Assembly (NCBI GenBank): GCA_047975325.1
Contig: JBKEDF010000014.1
Span: forward strand, 1-64,000
Length of the DNA stretch: 64,000 nt
Direction: 5' to 3'
Source: JBKEDF01 sp047975325
GTDB lineage: Bacteria > Pseudomonadota > Alphaproteobacteria > Rhodobacterales > Rhodobacteraceae
Shown here: positions 8,482 through 17,422 of the stretch, in pieces
Numbering within the stretch: position 1 is the first letter of the stretch
How the letters are laid out: each line of letters opens with the position of its first letter
Notes under the pieces: model-generated
What the model saw: the letters and a program-made list of their open reading frames with translations, nothing else
Databases searched by the model: none
Told to the model about the DNA's origin: nothing
Translations under genes and position numbers: made by a program

Positions 8482-8805
8482 TCAATCCCTTGTTGCGGCG
8501 AACCATGGGGTCGGATCAACCGGTTTTGTACCCTGCCCGAGTTCCATATAAAGCGTTTCCTTCCCCCGAATACCACTCACATCTTCCGGCATGACCGGAA
8601 ATTCGGCGGAACATGGCGCCTCCGACCCCATCGGGTCAGGCGGCGCGCAGGCCTCCAATACCTCCCCTCTGGCATTCATAAACGATGGTCAGCCCCGTCA
8701 GGATCAGCAGATAATCATTCCCGGGGGCCAGGACAATCACATTCCCGTAATCCGGTGACGACCCGGCAGGTAGGCCTTCCCCGTCCGCAGCGCCGTATGC
8801 GCGTG
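8482..8805 (-). pseudogene. envC: envC (LytM/M23 murein hydrolase activator) remnant, truncated and frameshifted
   Basis: Between gpmI and ctpA the minus strand encodes pieces of the C-terminal end of an EnvC-like LytM protein in more than one frame. One frame (8752 to about 8675) reads DYGNVIVLAPGNDYLLIL, the LytM beta-sheet segment. It passes into another frame (8679 to 8482) reading GEVLEA, MGSEAP, ETLYMELGQ and PVDPTPWFAATRD and then the stop. That matches the conserved EnvC tail. The N-terminal coiled coil and most of the LytM domain (roughly 300 codons) are gone. EnvC activates amidases for septal murein splitting in the periplasm. Gene order agrees with rhodobacteral gpmI-envC-ctpA. 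A sequencing indel could explain one frameshift but not the missing N-terminus. Confidence 0.8.
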
Positions 8806-8808
8806 GGG

Positions 8809-10323
8809 TCATGTGTCAATCAGGCTCTGTCCGGTCATTTCCGGCGGTTGGGGTAAGCCCATCAGGTCCAGCAGCGTTGGCGCAAGATCCGCCAGCCGGC
8901 CATCATGCAAGCGGGCACCTACCGGCCCCCCTGCCAGAATCACCGGCACGGGATTGGTGGTATGGGCGGTATGCGGTCCACCGGTTGCCGGGTCGACCAT
9001 CATTTCGCAATTGCCATGATCGGCGGTCACGATCATGGCACCCCCGACGCCTTTTAAGGCCGTCAATGCCTGGCCAAGGCCTTCATCAACAGCCTCACAG
9101 GCCCTGATCGCCGCCGCAAGATCCCCGGTATGACCAACCATGTCGGGATTGGCAAAATTTACCACGATAAGATCGTAACCCGCACCGATCGCGGCCACGA
9201 GCCTTTCCGCCACTTCCGGTTCGCTCATTTCCGGTTGCAGATCATAGGTGGCAACCTTGGGCGAATTCGGCATGGCGCGATCTTCGCCCGTCTCCGGTGC
9301 TTCCTTGCCGCCATTGAGAAAGAAGGTCACATGGGGGTATTTCTCAGTCTCCGCCAGGCGGAACTGGCGCAACCCCTGTGCCGCCACCCATTCCCCCAGC
9401 GTATTCCGGATGACCTGCTTGGGATAGGCCGTTCTCATGAAAGTTTCATGTTCGCGGGAATAATCCACCATCCCCAGAAGCATGGCCCATTCCGGCCGCG
9501 CCGAGGCGTCGAATTCGGAAAATCCCGGCCGCCCCAGCGCCAGCAGGATCTCGCGTGCGCGGTCAGCCCGGAAATTGAGGCAAAAGAAGCCATCCCCTGT
9601 TTTCGTCCCGGCATAATTTCCGACAACACAGGGCTGGATGAATTCATCCGTTTCCCCGCGCGCATGAGCCATGGCAACGGCGCTGCCCGCATCTTCCGCC
9701 TGCTCCCCCCGCGCCGAAACCATGGCCACAAAGGCGCGTTCCACCCGGTCCCAGCGGCTGTCCCGGTCCATCGCCCAGTAGCGTCCGATCACCGTACCGA
9801 TCCGCGCGCCCTGTGGCAGTTCCGCCTCCAGCTTTGCGACAAATTCCGGGGCGGAGCTTGGTGCAACATCGCGCCCGTCGGTAATGGCATGCAGGATGAC
9901 AGGCACCCCCGCCCCGGCAATGGCCCGTATCGCGGCAAGGACATGGTGCACATGACCATGGACCCCACCATCGGAGATCACCCCCATCAAATGCGCCGTT
10001 CCACCAGATTGTTTCAACGTCGCGATAAAATCCTGCAGCGCATCGTTCTGCGCAAAGGATCCTTCCTCGATCGCAAGGTCGATTGCACCCAGATCCATCG
10101 CCACCACGCGGCCCGCACCGATATTGGTATGCCCGACTTCGGAATTTCCCATTTGCCCGCTGGGCAGCCCCACATCCGGGCCATGGGTGATCAGCCGCGC
10201 ATGCGGACACCGCGCCATCAGGTCATCGAAATGCGGTGTCTGTGCCAGATGGGGCGCATTGGCGGAATGGTCATCCGAGATCCCCCAGCCATCGAGAATG
10301 CAAAGAACAACGGGCTTGGGCAT
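8809..10323 (-). CDS. gpmI: 2,3-bisphosphoglycerate-independent phosphoglycerate mutase
   Basis: GpmI interconverts 3- and 2-phosphoglycerate using two Mn2+ ions. The 504-residue protein starts MPKPVVLCILDGWG, with the alkaline-phosphatase-superfamily metal-binding Asp. It has the phosphorylated-Ser motif GQMGNSEVGHTNIGAGR, then HVHHVLA, TDGRD, and the C-terminal metal site MIVTADHGNCEMM. The ATG at 10323 is preceded by AGGAGA; an in-frame ATG 5 codons upstream contains that Shine-Dalgarno and is unlikely. The gene is monocistronic or read into the envC remnant and ctpA. Confidence 0.96.
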   Translation of the reverse strand: MPKPVVLCILDGWGISDDHSANAPHLAQTPHFDDLMARCPHARLITHGPDVGLPSGQMGNSEVGHTNIGAGRVVAMDLGAIDLAIEEGSFAQNDALQDFIATLKQSGGTAHLMGVISDGGVHGHVHHVLAAIRAIAGAGVPVILHAITDGRDVAPSSAPEFVAKLEAELPQGARIGTVIGRYWAMDRDSRWDRVERAFVAMVSARGEQAEDAGSAVAMAHARGETDEFIQPCVVGNYAGTKTGDGFFCLNFRADRAREILLALGRPGFSEFDASARPEWAMLLGMVDYSREHETFMRTAYPKQVIRNTLGEWVAAQGLRQFRLAETEKYPHVTFFLNGGKEAPETGEDRAMPNSPKVATYDLQPEMSEPEVAERLVAAIGAGYDLIVVNFANPDMVGHTGDLAAAIRACEAVDEGLGQALTALKGVGGAMIVTADHGNCEMMVDPATGGPHTAHTTNPVPVILAGGPVGARLHDGRLADLAPTLLDLMGLPQPPEMTGQSLIDT

Positions 10324-10427
10324 AACATTCTCCTGCAAAGATCCGCCCCGGTTTTACGCGCGCCACGGCCCCGGGGCAACATTCCACGAGGGGGTGACCG
10401 GTCCCCCATCCCGCTTCCGGCAGAGGA

Positions 10428-11690
10428 TCAGCCGTTTTCGCGCAAAACCTGTCCCGCCAGGTAGAGGGAACCACAAATCAATATCCGTGCCGATGGTGCC
10501 TCGGCCCGGATCGCCATGACCGCCTCCAGCACATCCCCGGCAATCTCCGCGTTAATTCCGGCCTTTCGTGCCGCATCGCGGGTCGCCTCGGCAGGCAGGG
10601 TTGCGGCCTCCCCCGCAATGGCAACCGCGCGCAGGGTTTTCACCTGTGAGGCCAGTGGTGCCATGTATCCGGCTATATCCTTGGTATTCAGCATACCGCA
10701 AATCAAATGGGTTTCACGCGATGGCAGCGCAGCAAGCGTTGCGGCAACGGCCCTGGCCCCGGCAGGATTGTGGCCACCGTCAAGCCAAAGCTCAATCCCC
10801 GGCCCGGCGGCCTCAACCAGTGGGCCGCGCCGCAGGGATTGCATCCGAGCAGGCCATTCGGCGCGGCTTACCGCCGCCTCGGGGTCACCCTTGCCCAATA
10901 TCCGGAGGGCCGCAACCGCCGCCCCGGCATTGTCGATCTGATGGGGGCCGCGCAGATTGGGCAAAGGCAGATCAACCAGCCCGTTTTCATCCTCATAGAT
11001 CATCCGTCCGGCCTCACTGCGGCAATGCCAATGTTGCCCGTGCGCCCAAAGCGGCGCGCCCAGTCGTGCCGCCCGTGCCTCGATCACCTCCTGTGCCGCC
11101 GGTTGCTGCGGGCCCGTCACGCAAGCCACCCCGCGTTTCAGGATACCCGCCTTTTCGGTGGCAATCGCCTCCAGGGTATCCCCCAGATATTGCTGATGAT
11201 CGATCGAAACCGGCGTGATCACCGTCAAGGCGGGACGATCCACCACATTGGTTGCATCAAGCCTGCCCCCCAGACCGACCTCCAGCAAAAGAACGTCGGC
11301 CGGGACACGGGAAAAACCAAGAAAGGCGGCAGCGGTAGTCGCTTCGAAAAAGGTGATCGGCGCCTCACCATTTGCCAGGATGCATTCATCCAGGAGTGCC
11401 GCAAGATGATCTTCGTCAATCAATTGCCCTGCCAGACGGATCCTTTCATGAAACCGTGCAAGATGCGGTGACGTATAGGCATGAACACTCGCGCCCGTCG
11501 CCTCAAGCCCCGCCCGTATCATCGCAAGGGTGGATCCCTTGCCATTCGTCCCCGCGATATGAATTACCGGCGGCAATGCCCTTTCGGGATGGTCAAGCGC
11601 GGCCAGGACGCGATGCATCCGCCCCAATGTCAGATCGATGATCTTCGGATGCAGCGTCATCATTCGCTGCAACAGATGATCCGAGGGCAT
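10428..11690 (-). CDS. folC: bifunctional folylpolyglutamate/dihydrofolate synthase
   Basis: FolC ligates glutamate to dihydropteroate and extends folate polyglutamates, using ATP, in the cytoplasm. From the ATG at 11690 the protein is 420 residues. It has the Mur-ligase P-loop HIAGTNGKGSTLAMI, the folate/omega-loop segment YTSPHLARFHERI, TVITPVSIDHQQYLG, and the C-terminal ligase segment LWLDGGHNPAGARA. A GTG 3 codons upstream is an alternative start; the open frame to 11825 overlaps accD and is not credible. It lies 22 bp downstream of accD, the accD-folC operon common in proteobacteria. Confidence 0.95.
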   Translation of the reverse strand: MPSDHLLQRMMTLHPKIIDLTLGRMHRVLAALDHPERALPPVIHIAGTNGKGSTLAMIRAGLEATGASVHAYTSPHLARFHERIRLAGQLIDEDHLAALLDECILANGEAPITFFEATTAAAFLGFSRVPADVLLLEVGLGGRLDATNVVDRPALTVITPVSIDHQQYLGDTLEAIATEKAGILKRGVACVTGPQQPAAQEVIEARAARLGAPLWAHGQHWHCRSEAGRMIYEDENGLVDLPLPNLRGPHQIDNAGAAVAALRILGKGDPEAAVSRAEWPARMQSLRRGPLVEAAGPGIELWLDGGHNPAGARAVAATLAALPSRETHLICGMLNTKDIAGYMAPLASQVKTLRAVAIAGEAATLPAEATRDAARKAGINAEIAGDVLEAVMAIRAEAPSARILICGSLYLAGQVLRENG

Positions 11691-11712
11691 GTCCGTCACC
11701 GGAAATGGTCTT

Positions 11713-12684
11713 TCATTTTCCGGCGCCTTTCGTGGCCCCGCCCGCCGGTTTTCCTTCCGGTTCCGCCGTCGGTTTGTTCGCCGTTGCCGGATTTGAGCCC
11801 GGTTCGGGCGGCGGCAGGTCACCACGGATTGCCGGTGGCAATTTCATCAGCATTCTCAGGATCGTGGCCAGTTCATCACGCATCTCGCTGCGATGGATCA
11901 CACGGTCCAGCATTCCATGATCAAGCAGATATTCCGCCCGCTGGAAACCTTCGGGCAGGGTTTCGCGGATCGTCTGTTCGATCACCCGCGGCCCGGCAAA
12001 ACTGATCAATGCGTTGGGTTCCGAAATCTGCACATCCCCCAGCATCGCATAGGAGGCCGTCACCCCCCCCGTGGTCGGATGGGCCAGCACCACGGCATAG
12101 GGCAGGCCCGCCTCCTTCAGCATTTCCACCGCCACCGTGGTGCGGGGCATCTGCATCAGGCTCAGGATGCCTTCCTGCATCCGCGCACCGCCCGAAGCGG
12201 AAAACACCACAAGCGGGCATTTGCGTTTCACGGCGCGTTCCGCCGCTGCCACCAGCGCATTTCCGACATACATGCTCATGGAGCCCGCGATAAAGCTGAA
12301 ATCCTGCGCGGCCGCCACGACCTTCGTGCGCTGAATTTCACCCTCGGCAACCAGCATTGCCTCCTTTTCGCCAGAGGCCTTCTGCGCCGCCTTCAGCCTT
12401 TCGGTATAGCGTTTCTGATCCCTGAAATGCAGCGGATCGGCCGGTGGGTCGGGAACCTTGACCTCAACAAAGTTTCCACCATCAAAAAGCTTGGAAAAAC
12501 GTTCACGCGGGGAAATGGCCATGTGATGATCGCAGGAGGTACAGACATAAAGATTGTCTTTCAATTCCCGGTGAAACAGCATGGTTCCGCATTCAGGGCA
12601 TTTCGTCCACAGGTTTTCCGGCACATCGCGCCGCGAAAACAGCGAGTTGATCGTCGGACGAACATAATTGGTGATCCAGTTCAT
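11713..12684 (-). CDS. accD: acetyl-CoA carboxylase carboxyltransferase subunit beta
   Basis: AccD with AccA transfers the carboxyl group from biotin to acetyl-CoA, the first step of fatty-acid synthesis. The 323-residue protein begins MNWITNYVRPTINSLF. It carries the zinc ribbon C29-C32...C48-C51 (CPECG, CTSC) and the crotonase-fold carboxyltransferase core (SASGGARMQEG, AHPTTGGVTASYAMLGD, FAGPRVIEQTIRE). The C-terminal ~35 residues are Pro/Gly-rich and probably disordered. The ATG at 12684 follows GAAGGGG; the longer frame to 12750 lacks a ribosome-binding site. folC follows. Confidence 0.96.
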   Translation of the reverse strand: MNWITNYVRPTINSLFSRRDVPENLWTKCPECGTMLFHRELKDNLYVCTSCDHHMAISPRERFSKLFDGGNFVEVKVPDPPADPLHFRDQKRYTERLKAAQKASGEKEAMLVAEGEIQRTKVVAAAQDFSFIAGSMSMYVGNALVAAAERAVKRKCPLVVFSASGGARMQEGILSLMQMPRTTVAVEMLKEAGLPYAVVLAHPTTGGVTASYAMLGDVQISEPNALISFAGPRVIEQTIRETLPEGFQRAEYLLDHGMLDRVIHRSEMRDELATILRMLMKLPPAIRGDLPPPEPGSNPATANKPTAEPEGKPAGGATKGAGK

Positions 12685-12801
12685 AGGCAGCGCCCCTTCC
12701 CGCCGTGGTCTTGCCGTCAGATAAGCGCCTGAGGTCGGAATTGCAATCACGCCCTTCGGGCCCTCCCCCCCGTCGCTAGGGCCTTTCGCCGTTGTGATCG
12801 G

Positions 12802-13767
12802 CTATGGAAGGGCCACATCCGTGTTTTGCGCCCAGATTGCCGGTTTGTCCCGGACAAGGCGAAACAGCAGGTTCGGTTCGGACACGATATAGATTTCCCC
12901 ATCCTTGCCCATTGCCACCCCTTCCGCCTGCGGGACTGTCCTTTCGAATCCCGCACCTCCCAGTTCCAGATCCAGCACGCCGATCGCCTTGCCCTGACGG
13001 TCATATTCCACAAGCATCGCCGACATTTCCGACAATAGCAGGAGATGCCCCGTTTTCTCATGCAGGGTCACGGAAGACAGATCACGCATGAAAAGTCGCG
13101 CACCATTGCGCGACTGAAGATCGCGCACGGAAATATCCAGCCTCGCCCCGGCAAGCGCCTCCTCTATTCCCGAAACCTCAAGCACCCGGAGGGGCAGCAT
13201 TTCCTGCACGATGACAAGGCGCTGGTCGACCGAATCCCAGGATAGTCCCTCAAAACCCATATTCCGCACTGCATCGATCCCCAGATGTAATCGCGGTGCC
13301 TCCGCAAGGTCGATCACCTGTGCATCCGGGGCTATCTCAACCCAGTGCAATGTCTGCGTTCCCTCATCGGCAAGAACAAACCGGTCGCCCGCAACATGGG
13401 TGATCCCTTCAACATCGCGCGCACCAACCACCGGCATCCTTCGCAGCAGGTCCCCGGATGTGGCCAGTTCCACCACTTCCGGCGGATCATTGATCGCGGC
13501 AAACAGCGTATCCGACCCCGCCACCCAGGTCAGGCCCGAAAGATTGCCTTCGATACCGTCAATCACCATGCCATGCGGTGTATCGGTGCGGTATCGTGCA
13601 AGGTCTATCGCTTCATCGGAAACCACCGGCGGGTCGATCAGTGACGTGATCATGAACCAGGCATAGGGGAGGATGCGGATATGAAACGAAACCGCGACGG
13701 CCCCGACCATGGCCAGGGCAATCGCCACGACAATCCAGCGGCGCCTGATGAACCGCCCCCCCCGCAC
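12802..13767 (-). CDS. SdiA-regulated (YjiK-like) beta-propeller family protein
   Basis: A 321-residue protein with an N-terminal Arg-rich segment and one hydrophobic helix (residues ~11-28), then a periplasmic-looking domain. The core resembles the SdiA-regulated/YjiK family: IDGIEGNLSGLTW, DTLFAAINDPPEVVEL, RDVEGITHVAGDRFVLADE, NMGFEGLSWD, and SDLSSVTLHEKTGHLLLLSE-like blade repeats. Biochemical function is unknown; such proteins are predicted beta-propellers anchored in the envelope. The stop of the upstream frmA lies 3 bp before this ATG, so the two are probably cotranscribed. Confidence 0.72.
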   Translation of the reverse strand: MRGGRFIRRRWIVVAIALAMVGAVAVSFHIRILPYAWFMITSLIDPPVVSDEAIDLARYRTDTPHGMVIDGIEGNLSGLTWVAGSDTLFAAINDPPEVVELATSGDLLRRMPVVGARDVEGITHVAGDRFVLADEGTQTLHWVEIAPDAQVIDLAEAPRLHLGIDAVRNMGFEGLSWDSVDQRLVIVQEMLPLRVLEVSGIEEALAGARLDISVRDLQSRNGARLFMRDLSSVTLHEKTGHLLLLSEMSAMLVEYDRQGKAIGVLDLELGGAGFERTVPQAEGVAMGKDGEIYIVSEPNLLFRLVRDKPAIWAQNTDVALP

Positions 13768-13770
13768 CGT

Positions 13771-14901
13771 TCAGTAGATCACAACGGAGCGTATCGATTC
13801 GCCCTTATGCATCAGATCGAAGGCTTCGTTGATCTTTTCCAGCGGCATGGTGTGGGTGATCATCGGATCGATCTCGATCTTGCCATCCATGTACCAGTCC
13901 ACGAATTTCGGAACATCCGTCCGGCCTCTGGCCCCGCCAAAGGCGGTGCCCTTCCACACCCGTCCCGTCACAAGCTGGAACGGGCGGGTTGAAATCTCTG
14001 CCCCCGCGGGGGCAACACCGATGATGACGGAAACCCCCCAGCCACGATGGCTGCATTCCAGCGCATCGCGCATCACCTTCACATTGCCCGTCGCATCGAA
14101 GGAATAATCCACCCCGCCTATCTGATCATGATCGGTCTTGGTCATATCGACAATCGCCTGCGTGACCGAACCATCGATCTTCGACGGGTTGACGAAATGG
14201 GTCATGCCGAATTTCCGGGCCATCTCGGCCTTGTCGTCATTCAGATCGACGCCGATGATCATATCCGCCCCGGCCATGCGCAGCCCCTGGATCACGTTCA
14301 ACCCAATTCCACCAAGACCAAAAACGGCGGCGGTCGACCCGATTTCCACCCCGGCGGTATTGATCACCGAACCGATCCCCGTGGTCACGCCACATCCGAT
14401 ATAGCAGATCTTCTCAAACGGGGCGTCGGGGCGCACCTTGGCCAGCGCGATCTCCGGCAGCACCGTATGGTTGGCAAAGGTCGAACAGCCCATGTAGTGA
14501 TAGATCGGCGTACCATCGAGCATGGAAAACCGCGTCGTGCCATCAGGCATCAGCCCCTGGCCCTGGGTATTGCGGATAGCCGTGCAGAGATTCGTCTTGC
14601 CCGAGAGGCAGGAGGCACATTCGCGGCATTCCGGGGTATAGAGAGGGATCACATGATCCCCGGGTTTGAGCGTAGTTACGCCGACCCCGACCTCCAGCAC
14701 GACACCGGCCCCTTCATGCCCCAGGATCGACGGAAAAATGCCTTCCGGATCTGCGCCCGAAAGGGTAAATTCGTCAGTATGACAAATACCTGTGGCCTTG
14801 ACTTCAATCAGGACCTCGCCTGCCTTCGGGCCATCGAGATTGACCTCCATGACCTCAAGGGGCTTGCCTGCGGCAAGGGCAACTGCGGCACGGGTGCGCA
14901 T
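13771..14901 (-). CDS. frmA: S-(hydroxymethyl)glutathione dehydrogenase / class III alcohol dehydrogenase
   Basis: This enzyme oxidises the spontaneous formaldehyde-glutathione adduct with NAD+, detoxifying formaldehyde or feeding C1 oxidation. From the ATG at 14901 it has 376 residues, the class III norm. The catalytic zinc ligands are C40 (GICHTDEFTLSG) and H62 (LGHEGAG); the structural zinc cysteines are C92, C95, C98 and C106. The NAD-binding VFGLGGIGLNVIQG follows. GGAGGAAAGCCCC directly precedes the start. Divergent 71 bp away is the small lipoprotein gene. adhI and flhA are alternative symbols. Confidence 0.95.
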   Translation of the reverse strand: MRTRAAVALAAGKPLEVMEVNLDGPKAGEVLIEVKATGICHTDEFTLSGADPEGIFPSILGHEGAGVVLEVGVGVTTLKPGDHVIPLYTPECRECASCLSGKTNLCTAIRNTQGQGLMPDGTTRFSMLDGTPIYHYMGCSTFANHTVLPEIALAKVRPDAPFEKICYIGCGVTTGIGSVINTAGVEIGSTAAVFGLGGIGLNVIQGLRMAGADMIIGVDLNDDKAEMARKFGMTHFVNPSKIDGSVTQAIVDMTKTDHDQIGGVDYSFDATGNVKVMRDALECSHRGWGVSVIIGVAPAGAEISTRPFQLVTGRVWKGTAFGGARGRTDVPKFVDWYMDGKIEIDPMITHTMPLEKINEAFDLMHKGESIRSVVIY

Positions 14902-14972
14902 GGGGCTTTCCTCCAAATCCATTTTTTGCAAGGCTGGGGCAAAGAGAAACCGAATGCAATGTGCCAAAGCCC

Positions 14973-15311
14973 ATGAGACATATTTTTAAATCCAAGCGAC
15001 GCGTTTTTTATAGCTGCGTGCTTCTGCCCCTCATCGCCTGCGCCCCGGCGCCGGAGCCCGAAATCTACAATCCTCCGGTGGCAACACTGACCGGCCCCGG
15101 GCGCCTGCAGGACCGTGAACCAGATACCTGCAAACTTTCCGATGTGGCCTATCTCCGTGGCCAGCCCGCCTCCGCGATCGGCGCAACCGGGCTTAGCCAG
15201 CCAACACGTATCATCAATCCGGGGGATGTGGTTACGCAGGAATACAGTGCGAACCGGATCAACTTTTATATTGATGAGATGGGGATGGTCGGCCGGATTT
15301 CCTGCGGCTAA
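14973..15311 (+). CDS. putative lipoprotein, I78-family peptidase-inhibitor-like
   Basis: A 112-residue protein with a basic N-terminus, a short hydrophobic stretch and the lipobox LIAC, predicting a lipidated envelope protein. The mature part has a Cys near the start (DTCKLSDVAYLRGQPAS), then TRIINPGDVVTQEYSANRINFYIDE and a terminal SCG. That layout matches the I78 (elastase-inhibitor-like) family, whose members bind serine proteases. Start choice: the ATG at 14973 gives the signal sequence directly; an in-frame GTG at 14961 is possible. No clear ribosome-binding site is seen. Confidence 0.7.
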   Translation: MRHIFKSKRRVFYSCVLLPLIACAPAPEPEIYNPPVATLTGPGRLQDREPDTCKLSDVAYLRGQPASAIGATGLSQPTRIINPGDVVTQEYSANRINFYIDEMGMVGRISCG

Positions 15312-15437
15312 GCAGGATTTCCGAAAAGCGGGCACCGGTTGTCGAATAAAATCCTGCAAAATCAAACACACCTAAACAGGCAGGGATTGCAGAAATACGG
15401 CCAGGCCGGATAGGTATTGGACCAGCCCGGAAAGGCA

Positions 15438-15468
15438 TCAGGATCAGCCGATTATCGGCTGATCCTGA
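15438..15468. repeat. 31-bp perfect palindrome just after the cytochrome c' gene
   Basis: TCAGGATCAGCCGAT, a central T, then its exact reverse complement: a 15-bp stem, 4 bp past the stop of the cytochrome gene (minus strand). It has no adjacent long T-run on either strand, so it is an RNA 3'-end stabiliser or weak terminator rather than a canonical one. The core 10-mer GATCAGCCGA also makes up both arms of the hairpin at 50940-50994. The rest of the gap 15312-15472 shows nothing else. Confidence 0.8.
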
Positions 15469-15472
15469 GTGG

Positions 15473-15916
15473 TTATTGGCGCTTGGCGCGAAAATCCGTG
15501 TGACAATCCTTGCAGGCACCGCCAATCGCGCCCATACCCGCCTGGATGGTTTCAAGGGAGCTGACATCAATCGCCTCCGCCCCGGAGCCGAGCTTTTCGG
15601 CGGCGGCCGTGAAATCATCCCATTTTTCCCAGATCGCCGGGGTTGCCTCGGAAGCCGGATCATCGGCTTCCGGCTCAAACTTTACCGCGATATCGGCCGC
15701 AGCAGCAAGCAGCGCGGCCTTGGCCGCCTCTGCGGCACTGGCATCGAAATCGGCCTTTCCACCCGCCATATCGCCCAGGGTCTTGGTGTTCCTGGCAATC
15801 TCACCCATCATATCCTGTCGGGCCTTGACCGTGGGGTCTTCGACCCCTTCCTTGGCGACCGCCATTCCGGCCGTCAGGACGATACTGGCAATCAAGGCTT
15901 TGCTCGCAAATTTCAT
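15473..15916 (-). CDS. cytochrome c' / c-556-type monohaem protein
   Basis: A 147-residue periplasmic protein with a signal peptide (MKFASKALIASIVLTAGMAVA) and a four-helix-bundle-like mature part. The haem motif CKDCH (C135, C138, H139) lies near the C-terminus, as in cytochrome c'. Met36/Met37 (RQDMMGEI) on the first helix is placed like the axial Met of c-556, so haem may be six-coordinate rather than NO-binding. The ATG at 15916 has AAGGAG 6 nt upstream; a GTG one codon earlier is not needed. It appears monocistronic. Confidence 0.88.
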   Translation of the reverse strand: MKFASKALIASIVLTAGMAVAKEGVEDPTVKARQDMMGEIARNTKTLGDMAGGKADFDASAAEAAKAALLAAAADIAVKFEPEADDPASEATPAIWEKWDDFTAAAEKLGSGAEAIDVSSLETIQAGMGAIGGACKDCHTDFRAKRQ

Positions 15917-16108
15917 CACTGGCTCCTTATTGGACTACGGGGTTACTATAGTGGCGCCATTTCCCTGCGAAAGGGGGCAATTTGTCATGTTCGCGGCTCT
16001 CACGTGAATGTCATGGTCCGTTATCTGGCAAGGCGGCAAATCGCTCATCCTGTTGCAATTCCCGGCATGGCTGCGGCATAGGCAGATGAGGCCACAGAGG
16101 AAACGGGT

Positions 16109-17422
16109 ATGGATGGGCAACCGGAAATCGTAACTGTCTTGCTGGATTGGCTTTCCCGGCTGCAACAGATCGCGCTGGAATGGCTTTCCGATCCTGCCGC
16201 ATGGTCGCAATTCGCACTTCTGGCCGGAGCGCTGATCCTGGCGATATTCATATCGCGGCAACTGCGCCCGATCCTTGACCGGTTCCTGCGTCCGAAGCCG
16301 CGCAAACGCGGACTACTGGCACGGGCACTGGCCTTTCTGGGCGGTTTCACACCACTTCTGATGCCGCTTCTGGCCTGGCTCCTGACCGCCATCGGGGAAG
16401 AATTCACCCGATCCCTTTTCGGTTCGGGCGAAGTGATCGCCCTCGGCAAGCGGGTCTTCCTTTTCCTCGCGGCACGGGTGCTGGTACGGGATGTGGTGAA
16501 GGACCCGTTTCTGCGGCTCTTGGGCCGTTTCGTGCTTTTGCCTATCGCAATCCTCTATACGGTCGGCCTGCTGGATGAGGTTTCCACACGACTTGGCGGA
16601 ACACAGATCGAACTGGGCAACATCCATTTCTCCCTGCTTTCGCTGGGCCGGGGGCTGATCGCGGGCAGCCTGCTCTTCTGGCTGGGCAACTGGTCCAACC
16701 GGCAAAGCGCAGATTACATCGAAAGGCAGGAGGAACTTCCCCCCGCCACACGGCAACTTGCGGTCAAGGCGACCGAGATTCTCATCTTCGGGGCGGCCTT
16801 TCTTTTACTGATGTCGATCATGGGGATCGACCTCACCGCCATCGCGGTTCTGGGTGGTGCGCTTGGCGTCGGGATCGGGCTGGGGCTGCAACAGATTGCG
16901 GCAAATTTCATCTCCGGGGTGATATTGCTGATAGAGGGGCAAACGACGGTCGGCGATTATGTCGAACTTGACGGTGGGGAGGCCGGCACCATCGTCAAGA
17001 TGACGGCACGGGCCTGCATTCTCGAAACCTTCGATGGCCGCTGGATCGTGGTTCCGAACGAGGATTTCATCACGACCCGGGTGGTGAACTATTCCGATCA
17101 GGGCAGTGCCAATCGTTATGAGGCTGCCTTTTCCGTCAGTTATGACACCGATATCAATCGCGTCCCCGAAATCATCCAGACGGCCGTGGCCGCCCTACCC
17201 TTCGTGCTGACCGATCCCGAGGCGCCCGATTGCGAATTGCGCGGCTTTGCCGATAGCGGTGTGGATTTCGCGGTGGAATACTGGGTTTCCGGTATCGATG
17301 ACGGGCGCAACAAATACCAAAGCAAGGTGCTCTTCGCGATCTGGAATGCCCTCAAGGCGGAAAACATCGAAATCCCCTATCCGCATCGTGTGATCGAGTT
17401 GAAAAACGGCCTGCCTGCATGA
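16109..17422 (+). CDS. mechanosensitive channel, MscS family (second copy, different subfamily)
   Basis: A 437-residue membrane protein with several N-terminal hydrophobic segments. The MscS pore helix is GGALGVGIGLGLQQIAANFISG, then IEGQTTVGDYVELDGGEAG and the beta-domain signature VVPNEDFITTRVVNYS. It is clearly divergent from the channel at 4275-5600 (different N-terminus and linker), so the two are not a recent duplication. GAGGAAACGGGT precedes the ATG. Its stop overlaps the next gene's start as ATGA, so it is translationally coupled to the flavoprotein gene. Confidence 0.92.
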   Translation: MDGQPEIVTVLLDWLSRLQQIALEWLSDPAAWSQFALLAGALILAIFISRQLRPILDRFLRPKPRKRGLLARALAFLGGFTPLLMPLLAWLLTAIGEEFTRSLFGSGEVIALGKRVFLFLAARVLVRDVVKDPFLRLLGRFVLLPIAILYTVGLLDEVSTRLGGTQIELGNIHFSLLSLGRGLIAGSLLFWLGNWSNRQSADYIERQEELPPATRQLAVKATEILIFGAAFLLLMSIMGIDLTAIAVLGGALGVGIGLGLQQIAANFISGVILLIEGQTTVGDYVELDGGEAGTIVKMTARACILETFDGRWIVVPNEDFITTRVVNYSDQGSANRYEAAFSVSYDTDINRVPEIIQTAVAALPFVLTDPEAPDCELRGFADSGVDFAVEYWVSGIDDGRNKYQSKVLFAIWNALKAENIEIPYPHRVIELKNGLPA

